From Umbilicaria muhlenbergii (lineage: Eukaryota > Ascomycota > Lecanoromycetes > Umbilicariales > Umbilicariaceae), in NCBI GenBank assembly GCA_000611775.1, contig KK106986.1, positions 186,001-250,000 of the forward strand: DNA of 64,000 nucleotides. The letters are read 5' to 3'. Below are positions 31,338 to 42,445 of this stretch, one piece after another. The notes under the pieces were generated by a model that saw nothing but the letters and a program-made list of their open reading frames with translations, was not told the origin of the DNA and made no database searches. The position numbers were made by a program, and so were the translations under genes. Positions within the stretch are counted from its first letter, which is position 1. Each line of letters begins with the position of its first letter.

Positions 31338-34195
31338 ATGTTCACTTCATCGGCTCACTTGCATCTGGACGTTCCGCACTTTGACACTAGACGAGCCTTG
31401 ATCATTCTCAACTTGCAGAACGATGCCCTTTCTTTGAGTGGAGAGCTTGCCGTCACTGAACCTCCCGGTTTCGTCGATAAGGTCAAGACACTCGTACCAC
31501 ATTTCCGCAAGACCGGCGACATCGTGTGGGTACGGACTGAGTTTGTATCCGACAAACTCATCGACGCTCAGCCGAGCTCCGATCTCAGTGTTGAGGAGGA
31601 CACCAGCCCGGAGCTGCCGCAAGCATCAGATCATGTCTCGGATCAAAATCTGGATGATACGGATACGGATGAGGGGCCCTCGCAACCAGCAGTGTTGACC
31701 TCCTACTATCCGTCAAGCCGCGCGAAACACTCAATGAGGCATGCTTCTGCAATTGCGAGGGCCGAACAGCGTGACTCATACCACGCTGCTTTGCAGAAGC
31801 TCGACCCAACCGAATCGTTGGTGGCCAAGCCAAGAAAAGTTCAGGGCCCGCTGTACTTCCAGCCTGGTACGTACGGTGCAGCAATCGCCGATGATGTTCT
31901 CCCGCTCGTAGATGAAGCCCAAGACCTGACCATCATCAAATCGCACTATTCCGCTCTCGACGATACGCCTCTTCTGCTCTCGCTGCGGATGAGATTAGTC
32001 ACGGACTTGTACCTGTGCGGATGTCTTAGCAACATCTCAATCTACGCAACCGCTGCAGACGCTGTCAAGCATGGCTTCTCGGTCACTGTGGTTGAGGACT
32101 GCATCGGCTATCGGAGCAAAGCTAACCACGAGACCGCATTACGCCAGATGGAAGAGATCATGGGAGCATACGGTATTACGAGCGGAGAACTCATTGCGGA
32201 GATGAATGGAACAGCGTCACCAGATACCGAAAGCTCAAGTTTCACCAGTTCAGGGCTAACAGGCATTGGGCTACAGTCGTTGTCATTGGGGGAGGAATCA
32301 CCTACATCTGGTAATGGTGCGTGTATTCCATCTCAGGCTGATTCATCCACCAAGGAAACACTACCAAAGGGTCAAGCTCTGCCACGAGGCGAAGCGACTC
32401 AATCCACCCATGCCGTGACTCATCGCAAATCGGCCACAGCTGCTGCCACTATCTTACCACCAACTCTAACTTCTTCAAGAGTCAATCCAAACATCACGGA
32501 GAAGGTCGAAATAGTCTCAAGCTCTAGAGAGACTGTCGGTGTGCTCTGTGACGGCGGTACGATGGTATCGGATACGAAACAGATCAAATCCAGTCATCGA
32601 GGGAGTCTAGGCGGCAAATTTCGATTGCCTACTTTGGGCCCCAATGCCGTTATTGGAGAGGGAGATTCACGGATCGTACTCGACATACTTCCACCTTGGT
32701 TAAATGACAACGCTTTTAGTCTTTTGAGGACGGAAGTACAGTGGAAATCTATGCAACACCGGAGTGGCGAGGTTCCGCGTCTCGTTGCTGTTCAAGGGGA
32801 AATAGGTAGTGACGGCAGCATTCCGATCTATCGCCATCCGGCTGATGAGTCACCACCTTTGTCACCATTTTCTCCGCTGGTAGAAAAAATCCGAGTGGAA
32901 GTTCAGAAATCGATGGATCAGCCGATGAACCACGCGCTTATTCAGCTGTATCGTAACGGAGAAGACAACATCTCTGAGCATTCTGACAAGGTGCGTTTGC
33001 CGGTTGGCTGTGCTGCTTTGCGAGATTAGACTAACGCTTTTTCAAGACTCTTGATATTGTCCGCGGCTCCAGTATCGTGAACGTCAGCATTGGGGCGCAA
33101 CGAGTCATGACTCTACGAACCAAAAAGACTAGACAAGCTCATGACATAGCAAGCCCTTCGGCTACCAGGAAAGTTCAGCGCATTGCAATGCCCACTAATT
33201 CTATGTTCGTACTCGGACCTCGTACAAACATGCGATGGCTTCATGGTGTTCGAGCAGATAAGCGGTTGCCAATAGAAAAGTCAGACGAGGAGAGAGCATT
33301 TGGTGGTGAGCGCATTTCGATTACGTTTAGACATATTGGTACATTTATGAACGAGAAAGATCAAACAATCTGGGGCCAAGGTGCCAGGTCCAAGGGAAAG
33401 TCCGAAGCCGCCAAGATTCGAAATACCGACAGCGCGGAGATGGAGGCGATGGTTGTGGCCTTTGGTAAGGAGAATCATCAACCTGACTTCGACTGGGACG
33501 CCGAATATGGTCAAGGCTTCAATGTCATCGATCTCGCTTCTAAAACCCCCAGGCTGTTTCTTTGCGGCGTCCCCATCTCAAACAGGCGCGTTCAGCTTTC
33601 ATTAACAGAGAACGCTGTTCCCTTCGAAACGGTGGCCCAAAAGGTCTCACCGGGCTGCAGATCACTCGACAAATCCATTTCATCGGACGCTCTCGCAAAC
33701 ACCCAGCATCCTAGATTCAAAGATACGGACGAAGACAAGTCCGAGGTCGATGGCGACTTGGCCATTCTATTCTACCTCGAGAAACTTTACCCTTCCGTCA
33801 TTCCACAAAGCACTGCTGCCACCGCCCATGTCTTCAGTCGAACGACGCAATCGAATGAACTGCTTTTCCTGTGGCGTGATATTCAGTCCACGTTGAGCTC
33901 CACAGACGCTAAGGATGAATCTTCACAACGCTCTAACTCCACGGGATCAATTTCTCCGAGTTCGCGGACCCAGGAGTTCAGGGATGAATTGGAGGTGTGG
34001 GAAGATTTCGCTGGTAAAGCAGAATATATCGCTGGGACATACTTTACCATTATCGATTGTGCTTTCTGGCCGGTGCTGAATGAGATCGCGACCGACTGGG
34101 AAGATTGGAGTGAAAGGGAGTATCCGAATCTTGCGGCTTATCACCTGAGGCTTGGGCAGAGAGAAAGTGTCAAGAAGGTCGTTGATGAAGCATAA
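31338..34195 (+). CDS. Fusion protein: isochorismatase-like, AlkB-like dioxygenase, GST-like
   Basis: Exons 31338-32990 and 33047-34195 (56-nt intron, phase 0) give 933 residues. Residues about 15-270 have a cysteine-hydrolase (isochorismatase-like) fold: RALIILNLQNDAL with its Asp, and LYLCGCLSNISIYATAADAV with the nucleophilic Cys. After a Ser/Thr-rich linker, residues about 440-690 resemble AlkB 2-oxoglutarate/Fe(II) dioxygenases: ALIQLYRNGEDNISEHSDK gives the H-x-D metal pair, WLHGVRADKR the distal His, and RISITFRHIG the R-x5-R that binds 2-oxoglutarate. Residues about 735-933 look like a glutathione transferase: PRLFLCGVPISNRRVQLSLT, a VDGDLAILFYLEKLYPS turn, and an all-helical end (TIIDCAFWPVLNEIA, YPNLAAYHLRLGQR). 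Each set of key residues is present, so all three parts may be active. Substrates are unknown; AlkB suggests alkylation repair or RNA demethylation. The linker holds a possible disordered region from residue 285 to 430. Confidence 0.85.
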
Positions 34196-34844
34196 CGTGA
34201 TCTGCTAGGCCTGCTCGAACGCAGGCGGATGCGAGCCATCTGGGCGGGATCCCAGGCGTTGCTCCTGAACACAAAGGCGATATGACCATTGCTGAGATTA
34301 ATTGCAAACATATTGAAAGACATCCTATCATGACTGAGCCCATTATTGAAGAACCACCTCGTTCAATTTCGCGAATATCTCATTTACAAGCCACTCCAGA
34401 ATCACACAGCCCACCAAAACCGCCCATCAACCCGGCGGCCGCCTAAGCGGCAAAACTCGTGGGGTGCATGTGCAGCTCGCCCAGGCGCACATGCTCCCCA
34501 TTACAGATCCAGATGCAAGTGAGATATTTTGATTCCGATCCAATGCTGAAACGTTGGCGACACGGGACGCGACCGACACTGGCGGTATACGAGTATATGC
34601 AACACTGCTGACGTAGATATATATATACACAGCGTTTGGAAAACCAGAACGCCAGAGTCTCAATGTCAATCGCATTTCCCATCCGTCGACTGTCAAGCCA
34701 GCACCACGACGATTGCGCGACGGCATGAAACCGCTGGGAAATCGACATGTCAAAGTCTTGCGACCCTCCTGGATCCCCTCGCCCGAGGCACATAACGCCA
34801 CCATCCCTCGTCGCCTACTCCTCCCGAAAACAGAAGGCACCAGC
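34196..34844. other. Intergenic, no gene seen
   Basis: 649 bp; includes a short TA repeat (atatatatata) near 34617-34626. Upstream region of the small secreted protein gene. Confidence 0.5.
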
Positions 34845-35468
34845 ATGCACCTCGCCTTCCTCCCCCTCAGCATCATCCTTCTATTCCAAGCCCTCCCCCT
34901 CGCCTCTCCATCCCCCCTGGCCTCCCCAACCCCCCTCCTCCACCCCCGAAGCTACTTCTGTTCCAACGCCCCCGCCACCAGAGCCGGCACGTGCGTCTTC
35001 TTCTTCTTCTTCTCCCAGCCCCCCCCTTTCCCAGCCCCCCCAAAAACGAAAACTAACCCCCCCTCCTCCTTCCCCCCCTACAGACCCCTCTCCCGCATCC
35101 GCACCCCGACCCCGCCCACCATCTGGTGCAGCCCCGGCAGCAGCACCTGGCTGCAACTAACCTACACGTCCCCGATCCCCGGGCCGTTGATTCTCGAAAT
35201 TCTCGACCAAGCCTCCGCCTTCATCCACCACCAAATCGCGACGACGGGCGACGGCGTGATTCTAGGTGGGATGTTCAATTGGTACGGCCGGCAGGGGAGG
35301 GCGTTGAGTGTGATTGATGCGAATAATCATCAGTGTACGTGGGGGGTGCTCGGGGCGGCGGTGAGGGCGTTGGGGGAGTACATGCGGGAGGGGGAGAGGG
35401 GGGTCGGGGGGTGTTATTTTGTGGTGTCTGATGGGGCGAGGGAGGTGGCGTTGGGGACATTGGGGTAG
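34845..35468 (+). CDS. Small secreted protein, uncharacterised fungal family
   Basis: Exons 34845-34990 and 35084-35468 give 176 residues; the intron (34991-35083) is C-rich and joins in phase 2. The start MHLAFLPLSIILLFQALPLA is a clear signal peptide with small residues for cleavage soon after. The mature part has four cysteines (FCSNAP, IWCSPG, QCTWG, GCYF), enough for two disulfides, and a central GVILGGMFNWYGRQGRALSV. The segment TWGVLGAAVRALGEYM recalls a group of short secreted proteins in Dothideomycetes, but I cannot name the family. No catalytic motif is seen. The 3' half is very GC-rich. It may be cell-wall or effector-like; this is inference from size and secretion only. Confidence 0.6.
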   Translation: MHLAFLPLSIILLFQALPLASPSPLASPTPLLHPRSYFCSNAPATRAGTCVFFFFFSQPPPFPAPPKTKTNPPSSFPPYRPLSRIRTPTPPTIWCSPGSSTWLQLTYTSPIPGPLILEILDQASAFIHHQIATTGDGVILGGMFNWYGRQGRALSVIDANNHQCTWGVLGAAVRALGEYMREGERGVGGCYFVVSDGAREVALGTLG

Positions 35469-35655
35469 GGTCCCGTAGGGGGGGAGATAAGGGGAAGGGG
35501 AAGGGGGTATGGGAGGGGGATGATGGGACAGGGGTTGGGTTGGTTTGGGGGGGAGGAGACGAAGAGTCTGAGGCTGAAAGTGGGGGGTTGGGTAGTTGTA
35601 TATCTCGATCTACCCACTTCCACTTCCACTTCTCGGTCCCGCCCTCCCGCATTTC

Positions 35656-37200
35656 CTACCCCGAACCTTCCAGCAGCGTCCTCTCCGCCTGCGCCCTCGT
35701 ATCCGCCCCTTCTTCCCGCCCGCCAATCTCACCACAAAACCCACGCTCTAGGATCGGAATCAGATCGTCGAGTCGCTTGATACACAAATCCGTATGCTCG
35801 TGCGTCGCCAAATGCGCATTCACCTCGTTAACCAATAGTACCGTTGCAGCGCCGGCACGGAAGCCGGCCGTCATGTCGTCGATTGAGTCGCCGACCTAAG
35901 GGTGGTGGATAAGCGAGGTTAGGAAGAAGCTGGTGAGGGGGTAGAAGGGGATGGGGATGGGGATGGGAAAGGAAGAGGAAGATTCCATATAAAAGTATAT
36001 ATAGTAGGAGAGAGTTAGGGGAGGGGGGGTTTTGGATACCATAATCAACCCCTTTCCTCCATCATCCAGACCCCATTGCGAGGCAATATGCAATATCCCG
36101 GCCGGATGTGGTTTCGGCGGCCGGAACTCCCTCGTCACGATCGGCCCGAAGACCTGCCCGTGGAGAAACGTCGATATTAAATGGTTCACTGGCGTACTGT
36201 CGTACCCGCCCCCGGAAGTCAGTTCTGAAGCCTCCCGTCACTTCCCCGCTTTCACTTCTCCCTTTTCCCTTTTCTCTCTCCTCCTCTCCCTCTCCCCCTT
36301 TCCCTCTTCCCTCCCCTCTCCCTCCCTCCCTACCAAGAAAACGAAAACCCACTCACTCGAAATTCCTAGTACAAATCCCCTTCCGCACCCCCCTCCCCTC
36401 CAAATACCGCATCAGCCGCTCCAACCCCTCTTGCGGTTGCTGTTTCAGCATAGCGCCGGCTTCGATGGCGCGGATGGCGGACATGGCGGCTTCTTGCTCG
36501 GCGGTGGAAGGGAGGGCGTAGATGTGGTCGAGGATGTCTGTGCCTTTTGGGATGGAGAGGGCGGCTCTGTGGGAGGGGGGGTCAGTTTGGGGGTGGTTTG
36601 GGTGGTTGGAGGGTGGGAGAGGGAGGGGGAGAACAAAGGGGAGTGGAAGGGAGAGGGTAGCGGGTAGGGGTGGGTACCTCATCTCGGCGAACATGTAGTT
36701 TTGGGGGAGACTGAGGGGTGGGAGGTGTTAGTGGGGAAGGGGGACCATGAGTATGGAGGGAAGACGATTGAAGGGGCGTGGGACGAAGTGGAACGAAGTG
36801 TAATGTAGTGTAGGGGAATCAGAACGTGGACGCTGGCACGATGTCGTGATATGAAATATACAAGCAAGGAAGACATAGATAAGACCATTTATGACCAAAT
36901 TGAAGCAGAACGGCAATACGTACAACAATTCCAGAAATTGCCGATAGGAAAAGCAGTCTAGCAGTGAGGACAGGTGAAAGTACAACGCAGCACTCACCAT
37001 AGTGTGCCATCAACATCAAAGACTATCCCCTTGAGTGGCGGTGCGTCGGACCCTACATTTTTGGCTGGATCCAGCGGTGCGAACCGCCGTGGAGTTTTCT
37101 TTCCTTCCATACTAAAGGTACGCAATTGAACTGTATATGATATGGAGGATCTAGGGTTCCATGATCTTTGGTGGAAGAGAGGCCTCAACAGTTGAATCAT
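35656..37200 (-). CDS. HAD-superfamily hydrolase
   Basis: Five exons, 37200-36998, 36710-36678, 36566-36357, 36196-36040 and 35895-35656, give 280 residues. Catalytic motif I is GIVFDVDGTLCLPQNYMF, split by intron 1; exon 2 is only 33 nt. Later motifs: ICTRNFDTPVNHL (motif II Thr region), KPHPAGIL (Lys of motif III) and VGDSIDDMTAGFRAGA (motif IV with the second Asp set). The first 30 residues before MEGKKTPRRF look like a weak mitochondrial presequence; the shorter start at 37110 is also possible. These enzymes dephosphorylate small phosphates (phosphoglycolate-type); the true substrate is unknown. Intron 1 is 287 nt and intron 4 is 144 nt, longer than usual here. Convergent with the secreted-protein gene. 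Confidence 0.9.
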
Positions 37201-37445
37201 GGTCCATTGTTGTTGCAAATGATAGAGCACGAGTGATAAGCAGCCGAGACAGGGTTAAGGGCGCTAAAAATGTTTACACATTCTAGAATCAAAGGCGTGG
37301 GTAGTGGGAAGCATTTCCAAGCGTTTGTTTCAAAAGTCACATTACAACTTCCAGCATTTTGACAGCATGAATAGATTCTCGAGCGACTTGCAACTAAACA
37401 GTGTTGCTAAGCTGCTCCCAACATCCCCACTCTTTTCAACCCCAC

Positions 37446-38706
37446 CTATGCTCTCGACATAACCCCCCACGCCCGGATCAGGTTATCAGTGTACCCAGCA
37501 AACAACGTCTGCCCATCCGGGCTCCACGCCAAACTGACACACTCCGGCTCCCGGCTCTTCTTGCCCACAGCGGTGTACTCCGGCTTCAACTCGTCGACCT
37601 TGCTCTTCTTCTCCAGGTCGAAAATGATGATGCTGCTGGAGGTGGCGGCGCACAGCCAGTAACGGTTGGGCGAGAAGACAAGGGCGTGGATCTCGTCGCC
37701 GGCTTGGAGGGAGTAGAGGTGCTTGGATTCGTTCAAGTCCCACAACATTGTGGTTCCGTCTTTGCCGCCCGAGGCGCAGAGAGAACCGTCGGGGGAGATG
37801 GTGACAGTGTTGATGTAGCCGGTGTGGCCAATGTGGTCGGTCTGAATGCGGCACGAGGCGAGTTCCCAGACCTAGATCAAGGCTGTCAGTGAACTGTACG
37901 TCTCCGGTAGCAGTCAGATGCAAATTGTTGTTGCAAATGGTCATCAGTGCATTGGTGATTGGTTGTCTCATGGCTCCGAAAAGCTCTGAAGTAGCAAATA
38001 CTTGTAAATTGCAAAGCATCCTTTGAACCCAGTCTGCCCAACATACAGCATCCAGAAAATGTAGTCTACGCACCTTAACAAGCTTGTCCCATCCTGCGCT
38101 GACGATGACGGGGTTTTGTGGGTTCGGGCTGAAACGCACACACGACACCCACTCAGTGTGGCCCTTGTCGGTGATGGTAAACTTGCAGTCTCCTAGAGTG
38201 TTCCATAGCTTGATCGTCCTGTCGCGCGAGCCTGATACGATTTGACGGTTGTCGGCGGAGAAAGAAACAGAGAGGACATCGTTGGTGTGGCCGACGAACC
38301 GACGGGTGGTGGCACCAGTAGAAAGCTCCCAGAGACGGAGGGTCTTGTCCCAGGAAGCGGAGAGAGCGTAGGCACCGTCAGACGAGATGACCTAGCCAGC
38401 AAATGTCAGTCGTCTCTCACTGATAGCCTCGGTGGCTACAACATACACAGTCCGACACGATGTGCGAGTGGCCGTGTAAGCTTCGTTTCGGGTATCCGTA
38501 GTTTTGGTCGTCGCGGGTGAGATTCCAGATGATGAGGGTTTTGTCACGGCTTCCAGACAGAAGCATGTTCGGGCTGCATGCTCATAAGCTCCAAGTCCCC
38601 GATATCCCAGAGTCTCCACAACTCACTTCTCCAGCGACGTTGCCAAACTGGTTACCCATCCGCTGTGGCCCACAAGGGTACCGCGCATCACCAATTGCTC
38701 GGCCAT
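37446..38706 (-). CDS. cpc2: RACK1 orthologue, ribosome-bound WD40 protein Cpc2/Asc1
   Basis: Exons 38706-38627, 38573-38447, 38391-38074 and 37871-37446 give 316 residues, exactly the length typical of RACK1. It starts [20 protein letters not shown] and has seven WD repeats, among them [73 protein letters not shown] and, at the end, [15 protein letters not shown]. The protein sits on the 40S head and links translation to signalling. In Aspergillus and Neurospora, Cpc2 acts in cross-pathway control of amino-acid synthesis. Splice sites: GTGAGT, GTATGT and GTGCGT donors. Intron 3 (37872-38073, 202 nt) is longer than the others and contains a snoRNA, listed separately. Confidence 0.97.
37939..38029 (-). 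ncRNA. snR24: C/D-box snoRNA U24 / snR24, in RACK1 intron 3
   Basis: On the minus strand the intron reads, in order, a C-like box AGGATGC (38016-38022), then TATTTGCTACTTCAGA with D' box CAGA (37985-37988), a C'-like box in ATGAGAC, the guide AATCACCAATG, and D box CTGA (37944-37947). The ends can pair (GGTTCA with TGACC). The 16-base block TATTTGCTACTTCAGA and the ATGAGAC-CACCAA-CTGATGA order match yeast snR24 as I remember it. Yeast snR24 lies in an intron of ASC1, the same host gene. It guides 2'-O-methylation of 25S rRNA. The C box departs from RUGAUGA by one or two bases. Confidence 0.82.
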
Positions 38707-39454
38707 ACTGGGCAATTCAAAGCTCGGAAGACGGTTTGAATCTGCTGAGAGATGAGCTTAACAATACTGAGTACTGCACTGAGCTGCCACGCACTTGTAA
38801 GAAGTCCTTGCGACGGAGTCCTGAGTCGGCGGTCGTTGGATTTGATAATTCGCTGCACCGAAAACCCTTAGCGAGGTGGGCTGCGGGTTGCGCTAGCGAT
38901 TCGGTCTAAGCGAAAATTGGCCTGAGGCTCTCCGATAGTGGTGGAGGTTCTTCAAGTCTTGACAAGTGGGCTTCATTGCCCACCATTCAGATTGTTTCCA
39001 GTCGTATGCAAACTCAGAATGAGTCTACAGGGATGATTTCTGGTGGGATTTCACGTGCTGTACTTGAGGAGCATCAATCAAGCCAGGGTTTGAAGGATTG
39101 AGTAGACAGAGGTTGGCCTTGATTTGATTCCCTTGGGTTGTGCCCAAAGAAATTAGCATTTTTGCTAGAGTAATCAAGTATGAGTTGGTATGGGGCAATA
39201 GAGTCAAGGAAACGATGAGCTAATGGTCAGGTTGTCAAGCTGCAAGAAGTTTCACTACTGTAGTCAGGGCCGGAACTCGACAGGTTGGCTTTCATGCACG
39301 CTTTGCCTCAGAGTTTGGGAAGTGCTATATACACGCCAGCCTTTCAGCCAGACGCTCTATTGAGATCTCTAACGGGCTCTCTAAGCTGTGCATGTGTAAC
39401 ATAAAGTGTAACAATGTGGCAGAAAAATGCCGTCAGGGCAGACATGCGATGCGA
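38707..39454. other. Intergenic, no gene seen
   Basis: 748 bp between the RACK1 start and the stop of the next minus-strand gene; upstream region of cpc2. Confidence 0.5.
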
Positions 39455-40430
39455 TTACAACTTCTCGAATCGTGCCGTCTGCTTCTTCATTCCCGCTAGC
39501 ATCGCCGAAGAGACATCGTTTGACTGAAGCATGGCACTATTCCAGACACTTGTATACCGCAGTCCTATAAAAGCATGAGCCAATCTGCATTAATCAGCCA
39601 CTTCAGGAACATAGCAAAGATACTCACCGTCCTGCACGCTATGATCTCGACTATAATTCAGCAGCTCCTTAGTCCCCTGCACCGCAACCGGACTCTTTCC
39701 AGCAATAAGTCCGGCCATCTTAAGCGCCTCCTCGACAGTATTTTCCTTTCCGTCCCCCACAAAACTTACATACCCCACTCTCATTGCCTCCTCTGCCCCA
39801 AAAATCCTGCCTGTCAAACAGACCTCCTTAACCCAGCTTTGACTCCCGACAACCTTCGGCAACCGGCTCAAGGTTCCGATATCAGCTGCGAGCCCGATAT
39901 CCACCTCCTTAACCGCGAATTTGGTCTCCTTGTCACAGACCCGTATGTCCGCACAAACGCTTAGATCTATTGCCAAACCGAGCGCGTAGCCGTGAAGGAC
40001 GCATATGACGGGTTTCTCGCACCGTTCGACTGCCGAGATGCAGTCCTGAAATTCGAAGATATGTCGCCGGACTTGGGTTGCGATGCGTGCGGTGTCAACG
40101 TCCTTGCCGTTCTGATGTGCTAGGACTCCGGATTCAGAGGCGGCGAGAACGTCGAGGCCGGTTGTGAAGGCTTTGGGGCCGGCGCCGGAGAGGACGATGG
40201 CACGAACAGTGGGAGTGACGGAAAGGTAGCCGAAGAGGGAGCGTAGTTCAAGCCACATACTTAGGCGTGAGTTAGCCGGGCAAGAAAGGCTAAGGGAGGG
40301 TGAGGGGGGCCTACGGCTCAATAAAGGCGTTAAGCCTCTCTGCGCGGTTTATTTCGACATGGGCGACATATTCGAGAGGGTAGGTGATCTTGAAGTAGGT
40401 GTAGAACGGAGTGCTGGCAGGTTGAGCCAT
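39455..40430 (-). CDS. Enoyl-CoA hydratase/isomerase, likely delta3,5-delta2,4-dienoyl-CoA isomerase
   Basis: Exons 40430-40315, 40259-39628 and 39564-39455 give 285 residues. Crotonase-fold features: HVEINRAERLNAF near residue 25, the oxyanion-hole segment KAFTTGLDVLA, VICVLHGYALGLAIDLSVCA, and EVDIGLAADIGTLSRLPKVV, with acid residues where dienoyl-CoA isomerases carry the two catalytic Glu/Asp. The end GMKKQTARFEKL is a weak candidate for a peroxisomal PTS1 signal. The reaction moves double bases of odd-position unsaturated fatty acyl-CoAs during beta-oxidation, in peroxisomes or mitochondria. Introns are 55 and 63 nt with normal sites. Alternative: another crotonase-family enzyme; the ADIGTL motif favours the isomerase. 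Confidence 0.88.
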
Positions 40431-41065
40431 CTAATCGCTCTGTGGGAAGTGAGAGAGGTCTTCCCGCAGTGCAAAGGGTGTCGGGTTTGATCGAAGCTGG
40501 GTTAGCAACGCAGCGTTGGAAAGATTCCAAAAAGATTCAAGAAGAAGCACTGTTAGCTAGGTCATCATCGAGACAGTTGCATCGTCAAAGAGACCCGCTC
40601 CATGGCGACATCGACTATTGAGGATTCATTCGTGTTCTCAAGCCCGACGTCCCGAAGTGTGGGCGCTGGACCTCGGTAGCTTTTCCAAACTTCCCACCAA
40701 CATCCCCGGATTTCGCAAGTGGCCGTGGCTAGCTCCTGGGACAGTGTGGTCCAAAGAAGAGCACCGGGTCTTCACATGTACCGTACACGTCTCAATGAAT
40801 GGCCAGACACTCTACGTTGGCTTTCAAAGTCTGCAAGTGGGTGGGCTATCAAATCATATCCGAAGACTAAGGTAAGGTACCATGCTATTCTTGGTGCTGG
40901 GATCATTCACCATGGACAGGCCCTGAGGCACATGCCGAAGACAAAATTCCACCTGGCTTAAGGGTACATTATGCTTGTGATGCCGACCGCCCATGTCTCT
41001 GCAGGCAGCAGCCAACTCCAATATTGAGTGCATCTTGCTGTTATCACAGGTTCTCTATCCGACTA
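40431..41065. other. Intergenic, no gene seen
   Basis: 635 bp between the dienoyl-CoA isomerase start and the TFB5 stop, both on the minus strand. Short frames only. Confidence 0.5.
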
Positions 41066-41400
41066 TCATTCGGATCCAGAGTCATCAGGCATTTGCTGCG
41101 TGTTTGCAAGTTCCTGCCCGTTGTCTGAGAAGCCGAAAACCATTCAAGACCTTGAAGGACCACGCGATATCTTACCTCCTCTAGTCTCGCCTTGAGTTTG
41201 GGCAGTTGAGTCTCCTTGACCATCAGTGTCTGATCATCCAGGTCCTCCACAATGTAGTCATGCTTGTCCTGGTCGATCTTGAGGATGATGGCCTTGATGG
41301 ACGGGTCACACTCCACCAACACACCTGGCCACATTATCAGCTATGTTCCAGCCCTGCAATGATACAGTAGTAATATTGTACCCTTCACAGCCTTTGGCAT
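41066..41400 (-). CDS. TFB5: TFIIH subunit Tfb5 (GTF2H5/TTDA)
   Basis: Three exons, 41400-41382 (19 nt), 41324-41176 and 41113-41066, give 71 residues. The protein runs MPKAVKG, VLVECDPSIKAIILKID, HDYIVEDLDDQTLMV, then an acidic helix LPKLKARLEEELANTQQMPD and the end DDSGSE. This is the full Tfb5 pattern. Tfb5 binds Tfb2 in TFIIH, helps repair by nucleotide excision and steadies the complex during transcription. The first exon codes for six residues only. The frame read without the second intron would give a wrong C-terminus; the acceptor before 41113 restores the acidic tail, so this joint is preferred. Confidence 0.93.
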
Positions 41401-41803
41401 GGCTGTGACAGCTCTATCCGATCCTCACTGGCATGCGGATGTTTGAGGTCGTGACAATCACAAGCAAACGTCGGGCTTATGCGAGTTCCGGGCCGAACAG
41501 GCGGCGGATGCCTTAGCTCGTCCTTGGCGTGGCACCGACGTGTAATTGTTTCGTAGCTGTGTACGGATTGTGCCTCGCAGCTGCTGCTTACTGATAACCA
41601 TTCAACCTCCACCCCTCTCCCTCACCAACAGACAGGGCTGTGGCCTGTCGAATTCTACTGAGATAATGCCCGACGTCCATCCATCCATATCTTGACATCT
41701 CCCACGCGAGTCACGCGACACCATCTACGCTTGATACTACTCCTACGATTCTATTCGCCGGAGCTCGTCGGAAGCTCAAATCCAAGGGAAGTAGTTTCGA
41801 ACC
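41401..41803. promoter_or_regulatory. Divergent intergenic region, TFB5 / membrane protein
   Basis: 403 bp between two start codons facing away from each other. No gene seen. Confidence 0.45.
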
Positions 41804-42445
41804 ATGGTCACATCCAACACGAGACGAAGAATGCAGCGCAGCAGTCACAATGCCCTCTCACCTCTTTCACTCGTCCTACTCTCATTCCTGACCGGGGAAA
41901 CGACTGCCCAAGTCCGCTTCGACGATGTGCCAAGTACCACCTCAAGTTCGGTATCATTCGGAGGCCCTACGAGTACCTCCTCTCACTCGGCAACAGCCTC
42001 TTCAACCGGTGTCCCCGCTCCAACAGGATATGGAGCCCCGCTATCAAACCAACAACAAAACTCAAACAATGGTATCCTGAACTACTACTTCCTCCTCCTC
42101 GCAATCTTTATCGTCGTCATAGCAGTAGCGTACTGTGTACTCGTCCGGCGGCGGAAAAGGAAGATCGCAAGATCTCGAAACAGCGGCCAGAATGCTCTAG
42201 CTCAAGATTTGGAAGGTTGGGCAGGAGCAAGGCGGTGGGGTCATAACAGGTGGAGATCAGGTGGAGTGCATGAGCCTAGGGCAGAGGAAGGGTTGGACGA
42301 GAGGGGAGAGGCGCCTCCTCCATATATGCCTGGGGAGCCTCCACCAGCACACCTGGATGCTCCCAACAGTTCGAATGGATACATCGCACCGATACCTCTA
42401 CGGACAATGGAGAGAGATGCAGGGAAGCCTCCGGATTATGCGTAG
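41804..42445 (+). CDS. Single-pass membrane protein with PY motifs
   Basis: One exon, 213 residues. Seen: an N-terminal hydrophobic stretch (LSPLSLVLLSFLTGETTAQ) that can serve as signal peptide, a Ser/Thr-rich outer part of about 55 residues, one strong membrane helix (YYFLLLAIFIVVIAVAYCVL, about residues 93-112), a basic stop-transfer RRRKRKIARS, and a cytosolic tail with PPPYMPGEPPP and the final KPPDYA. PPxY motifs bind WW domains of Rsp5-type ubiquitin ligases, so turnover by ubiquitin is an inference. The family is common in filamentous fungi but I cannot name it. Type I orientation fits the charge pattern. Confidence 0.72.
   Translation: MVTSNTRRRMQRSSHNALSPLSLVLLSFLTGETTAQVRFDDVPSTTSSSVSFGGPTSTSSHSATASSTGVPAPTGYGAPLSNQQQNSNNGILNYYFLLLAIFIVVIAVAYCVLVRRRKRKIARSRNSGQNALAQDLEGWAGARRWGHNRWRSGGVHEPRAEEGLDERGEAPPPYMPGEPPPAHLDAPNSSNGYIAPIPLRTMERDAGKPPDYA

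Noticed and set aside
36032-36667. Plus-strand frame opposite the HAD hydrolase
   Set aside because: No motif; lies across exons and introns of a well-supported minus-strand gene.
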